A DNA stretch of 64,000 nucleotides, from assembly GCA_033065855.1 (NCBI GenBank), contig JAVXUO010001311.1:1240001-1304000 (forward strand), in the 5' to 3' direction. Position numbers and translations under genes: made by a program. The notes under the pieces were generated by a model. It did no database searches, was not told the DNA's origin, and was given only the letters and a program-made list of their open reading frames with translations. Positions 61,001 through 64,000 of the stretch are shown one piece after another. Position 1 is the stretch's first letter. Every line of letters begins with the position of its first letter. The stretch is from Escallonia rubra. Lineage: Eukaryota; Streptophyta; Magnoliopsida; Escalloniales; Escalloniaceae.

Positions 61001-61476
61001 CATACACATTGTATTATTATTCCAGGATCGTCGGTCGGACTTGCATAATAAATACAGATTATAAAAGGAGAGAAGCATATTCACAGGATTCACAATTGAC
61101 TATACGAATATTTACAGGAGGAGACGACCACCTACGCTAAAACTAGGTCTTTACATGCCCAGCCTATTTTCCCCTTAATGTAGGGTTGTAGGGTGTTTAA
61201 TTTAACTACTGCTGCTTATTACTAATCACAAAATAAATTGGGCAAAGCTGACAAGCACTATAATCGTGGGTGGGACTACACACCAATTTTCGAACAAGTA
61301 CACACCCCTCCATGAACATCTGTAGCTAAGGGTATGTATAGCAACAAAGTTTTAGCTTTAGTGAAAGATCGTATTTGGAAGGGTGTGTACTTGGTTAAAA
61401 AGGGTGATCGCTTAGCCCAACCCAAAATCAAGAGTCGTCTACATGCGGCCAGAATTGATGGAAAGAGGAAGTTTGC
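59905..61476. other. Region between the convergent pyruvate kinase and Cys/His-repeat genes
   Basis: Holds the 3' untranslated regions of both convergent genes. No coding region is supported. A (TG)n(AG)n microsatellite lies at 60932-60994. Confidence 0.55.
60932..60994. repeat. (TG)n(AG)n microsatellite
   Basis: Compound dinucleotide run with a few interruptions. Confidence 0.95.
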
Positions 61477-63345
61477 TTACACCCAGCTACGGGGCGCAGG
61501 ATCAGACTTCCTTGGATCTGATGTGCCACCCAGTAGTTGACTGTCGTTGCTTGGTCCAAAGTTCACACTGCCCCTAAGCATTGCCATTAGGCTCCCTCCA
61601 TGCACTCTGCCTTCTGGAAGTGAAAAATGACCTGAGCAAGCATGTTCAGCAGGAAAACTTTCCTGGGCCGGAATCTGCCTGGGAACCGATTGACATCCAT
61701 AATGAATGAAACCGGTCGATGTCCCTTTGCCAGCAGCACGGTTGTTTTCGGAAACAAAAATGTCTTTCATCTTCTGAGCTGTGCAAGATTGTGGGCCTTG
61801 CAGGGGACGGTCCAATGGGCCATCTTGCACCTGGGAACCATGTGAAGCACATAAACCAGATTTTCCCCGAGCAAACTTATCGCAAGGATCAGCAGTCCAG
61901 GAGCACCGTTTCCCTCCACCATGCGCCTTGCAAAAGTCGGTGCTACCTTGTGCACTCTTCTTACATCCTTCAGATTTGCACCTTTTCCCCCCGCCGTGAC
62001 GAACACAGAAATTTGTCCGTCCCCTGGCACTCTTAGTGCATTCAGCCATAGCACATCTCTTACCCCCACCATGACTAACACAGAATAAAGTACCACCATG
62101 CACGCTTTTCGTGCATCCTCCTTCGTATGTACACCGCTTGCCCCCTCCATGGCCTTTGCAGAACGGAGTGCTCCCTTCTGCACCTTTTGTGCACCCCAGA
62201 TATGTACACCTTTTCCCCCCACCATGTGCTTTACAAAAAATTGTGCTCCCTTGAGCACCTTTTGTACAGTCAGGATACTGGCAACGATGGCCACCACCAT
62301 GGGAGATGCACAATCCAGAGATGCCTTCGGCACTCTTGCTGCAATTATTCACCCTACACCTCTTCCCGCCCCCATGGCGAATGCATAAGCCAGACTTGCC
62401 TCTTGCAGCACGAGCACAACCATCATGACTGCACCGCCTACCACCGCCATGACCAATACAGTAGTCAGTGCGGCCTTCAGCACTCTTAGTGCACCCAAGA
62501 TGTTGGCACCGCCTACCACCCCCATGGGCCTTGCAGAACACCGTCTTGCCTTCAGCCCCCTTTTGACAGCCTGCTCTCTTACACCTCCTTCCCCCTCCAT
62601 GGGCTATGCAAAAGCCGGAAGCACCTCTGGCTCCCCTTGTGCATCCGTCAAACTGACAGGTTCTCACACTGGCGTTGCGCCCGTGATGCTGATGAACAAC
62701 GCCAGAAGCATAGCCAACTGAGCTTTTTGGGGTGGCTGTTGAGGTTGATGTGAGGCTTGGAAAGACTGGAATTTGATTAACAATACTAGGAATATGTTCC
62801 AAAGGCACATTTATATCTGTACTTTGCAGAGGTAGCAGACGGGACCCTAGTTTCCATCGAGATGACGTCGATCCTTCATCCACAAGGTTAATAGTGCTTG
62901 TTGTAAGTGGTATCCCTGTACTACTCTCAAATGCAATGTGCCCTTGAGCAGAAGTAGTTATATCTGATTCAGCAGGACCAGTTGACAGACTTAACTCGAG
63001 GTCTAGTTTGGGTTTTCCTGGTATCAGGTCGAGTGTCTGATGATTTCCTAAATGGGGGTTGACACCCAGACAAAGGTTTATGGAAGACTCCTCCTCAATT
63101 TCTTTCTCAGAGGATATGGTAATGCAGGAACTTGACGGGCGGCCCAACCCAAGAACCAAAGAAGAGCCAGCTTGCAGGTCCAGAGACCCATGACCAACAC
63201 TTCGGTTCCTCTTTTTTCCCTTTGAGTGAAGGAAATCAGGCCGTAAAGCATTGACTGCTGAATAATGACCTCCAGTCTCGTCAACTTTTCTGCACAGGCG
63301 CGCAGCATCAGCGGTACACTTCTCAGGGGTTTTGTCCATGTACAT
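61477..63345 (-). CDS. WRKY19-like Cys/His-repeat zinc-finger protein, single exon, 622 residues
   Basis: One intact frame from ATG (63345; a second ATG two codons later) to a stop at 61477. Residues 1-229 are Ser-rich with a basic KGKKRNR patch and LxLxL motifs (LDLELSL at 114-120; LVLGL at 63-67). Residues 230-505 are eleven tandem units of about 25 residues, C-x4-C-x10-C-x2-H followed by GGG(R/K)RC, for example CQFDGCTRGARGASGFCIAH. The rest is low-complexity. This architecture is that of plant proteins annotated as WRKY19-like zinc-finger or loricrin-related; there is no WRKYGQK domain. Zinc binding and nuclear repression through the EAR-like motif are inferences. A CTACAG acceptor near 63414 suggests an intron in the 5' leader. 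Confidence 0.88.
   Translation of the reverse strand: MYMDKTPEKCTADAARLCRKVDETGGHYSAVNALRPDFLHSKGKKRNRSVGHGSLDLQAGSSLVLGLGRPSSSCITISSEKEIEEESSINLCLGVNPHLGNHQTLDLIPGKPKLDLELSLSTGPAESDITTSAQGHIAFESSTGIPLTTSTINLVDEGSTSSRWKLGSRLLPLQSTDINVPLEHIPSIVNQIPVFPSLTSTSTATPKSSVGYASGVVHQHHGRNASVRTCQFDGCTRGARGASGFCIAHGGGRRCKRAGCQKGAEGKTVFCKAHGGGRRCQHLGCTKSAEGRTDYCIGHGGGRRCSHDGCARAARGKSGLCIRHGGGKRCRVNNCSKSAEGISGLCISHGGGHRCQYPDCTKGAQGSTIFCKAHGGGKRCTYLGCTKGAEGSTPFCKGHGGGKRCTYEGGCTKSVHGGTLFCVSHGGGKRCAMAECTKSARGRTNFCVRHGGGKRCKSEGCKKSAQGSTDFCKAHGGGKRCSWTADPCDKFARGKSGLCASHGSQVQDGPLDRPLQGPQSCTAQKMKDIFVSENNRAAGKGTSTGFIHYGCQSVPRQIPAQESFPAEHACSGHFSLPEGRVHGGSLMAMLRGSVNFGPSNDSQLLGGTSDPRKSDPAPRSWV
61831..62658 (-). repeat. 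In-frame 75-bp tandem repeat array (11 units)
   Basis: Encodes the eleven Cys/His units. Units differ at many third positions, so the array is old and under protein-level constraint. Unit 8 has one extra residue (YEGGC) and the last unit is divergent (DPC, no GGGKRC). Confidence 0.88.
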
Positions 63346-64000
63346 TAGTATGCAGGCTTGTTACCAATGTCAACTAAGAGTTGAAGGAAACAGTCTGGGA
63401 AACTTTGTGGCTGTAGAAGAGAATTATAAATAGGGTAGAACAATTAAGGAACTAAATAGCTTAAAGGTCCCAAAAAGAATCTATGCCACCTCCACTGACG
63501 AAGCCAGATGTGTCACACCGATCCATTCAAGCGTGTTGAGAAAACAGCTTCACCAAATTATAAAATGCAGGAAAAGAAAATCGTCAATAGGGTCATATCC
63601 TTTGCCAAAACAATCGGGATATTAACCATCCTGTTCGAAGCAAAATACAGAGATTAGATGGTGAAGCCATTGTGGATAAATAAATACAAAACTTTGGCAG
63701 AGACTTCAACAGAAGTAAATGATCCATATATTTCTCCAAAATTCATTATGAACTGTAAACATGTAAGCTCTTTTAAGGTTACACGAGGCATGACTATTGG
63801 CAGTAGGAAATCACATGATAATGCTTAACTAAAAATAGTACTAATTTGTTATTCTCTCGTTCTGTTTTATATCAACCTCAAAACTAAGTTCCTCATGCCT
63901 ATTGCATAAGTCAGTAGGCTCTGATCAGAAAGAGTAAAAATCAAGCAGCATAAACACATTTATACTAGAAGTGCATCATTTACAAATCAAAAGTATTGTC
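63346..64000 (-). promoter_or_regulatory. 5' leader and upstream region of the Cys/His-repeat gene
   Basis: A TTCTCTTCTACAG acceptor-like sequence (minus strand, about 63426-63414) precedes the leader just before the ATG, so the transcript probably begins further right, possibly outside the window. No other gene is seen. Confidence 0.4.

Noticed and set aside
61831..62658. CRISPR-like regular repeats
   Set aside because: The 75-bp periodicity is in-frame coding repeats of a zinc-finger-like protein, with third-position divergence, in a plant genome.
61477..63345. Calling this a WRKY transcription factor
   Set aside because: No WRKYGQK heptad or WRKY zinc finger is present; only the Cys/His repeat region is shared with WRKY19-type proteins.

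Overview
The window is nuclear DNA of a flowering plant, most likely a eudicot. Genes have GT-AG introns, the DNA is AT-rich with many microsatellites, and plant mobile elements are abundant (L1-type LINEs, hAT MITEs, MULEs, a LARD-type LTR element, a Helitron end). A plastid-targeted pyruvate kinase lies next to a TIMELESS homologue. From memory, these are also neighbours in Arabidopsis (At5g52910 and At5g52920), so the core of the window looks like conserved eudicot microsynteny that has been loosened by transposon insertions.

Layout: 1-5138 is the 3' part of a LINE (end of ORF1, then endonuclease-RT-RNaseH ORF2 with one in-frame TAG). 6211-7971 is a two-exon gene for an unrecognised acidic protein with two copies of one domain, behind a promoter with a duplicated TATA segment. 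7972-17240 holds no intact gene: a hAT element with a secondary insertion, a broken PNO1-like copy, and a second degenerate hAT element. 17241-34878 (minus) is an 18-exon TIMELESS gene of about 1190 codons; one intron holds a very young 5.4 kb LARD in the same orientation. 35-44 kb is repeat-rich: a Helitron end, a hAT MITE, and a 2.2 kb tandem duplication ending inside a small cysteine-rich secreted peptide gene. 46.7-50.2 kb is a triple nest: a truncated LINE, cut by a hAT element carrying an NFD4-like transporter fragment, cut in turn by a Pack-MULE carrying histone H2B and nuclear-pore-anchor fragments. 51826-59904 is a 12-exon plastidial pyruvate kinase beta gene; its last intron holds a Pack-MULE with an ALOG-gene fragment and a MITE. 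61477-63345 (minus) is an intact single-exon gene with eleven 25-residue C-x4-C-x10-C-x2-H repeats and EAR-like motifs.

The four well-supported host genes (TIMELESS, pyruvate kinase, the Cys/His-repeat protein, the small cysteine-rich peptide) do not form a pathway; they are neighbours. The most unusual material is in the mobile fraction: three separate host-gene captures within 11 kb, and an array of more than a dozen short tetraloop hairpins near the 3' end of the LARD. Exon joins were made by eye from splice motifs, reading phase and remembered family sequences; no alignment was run.
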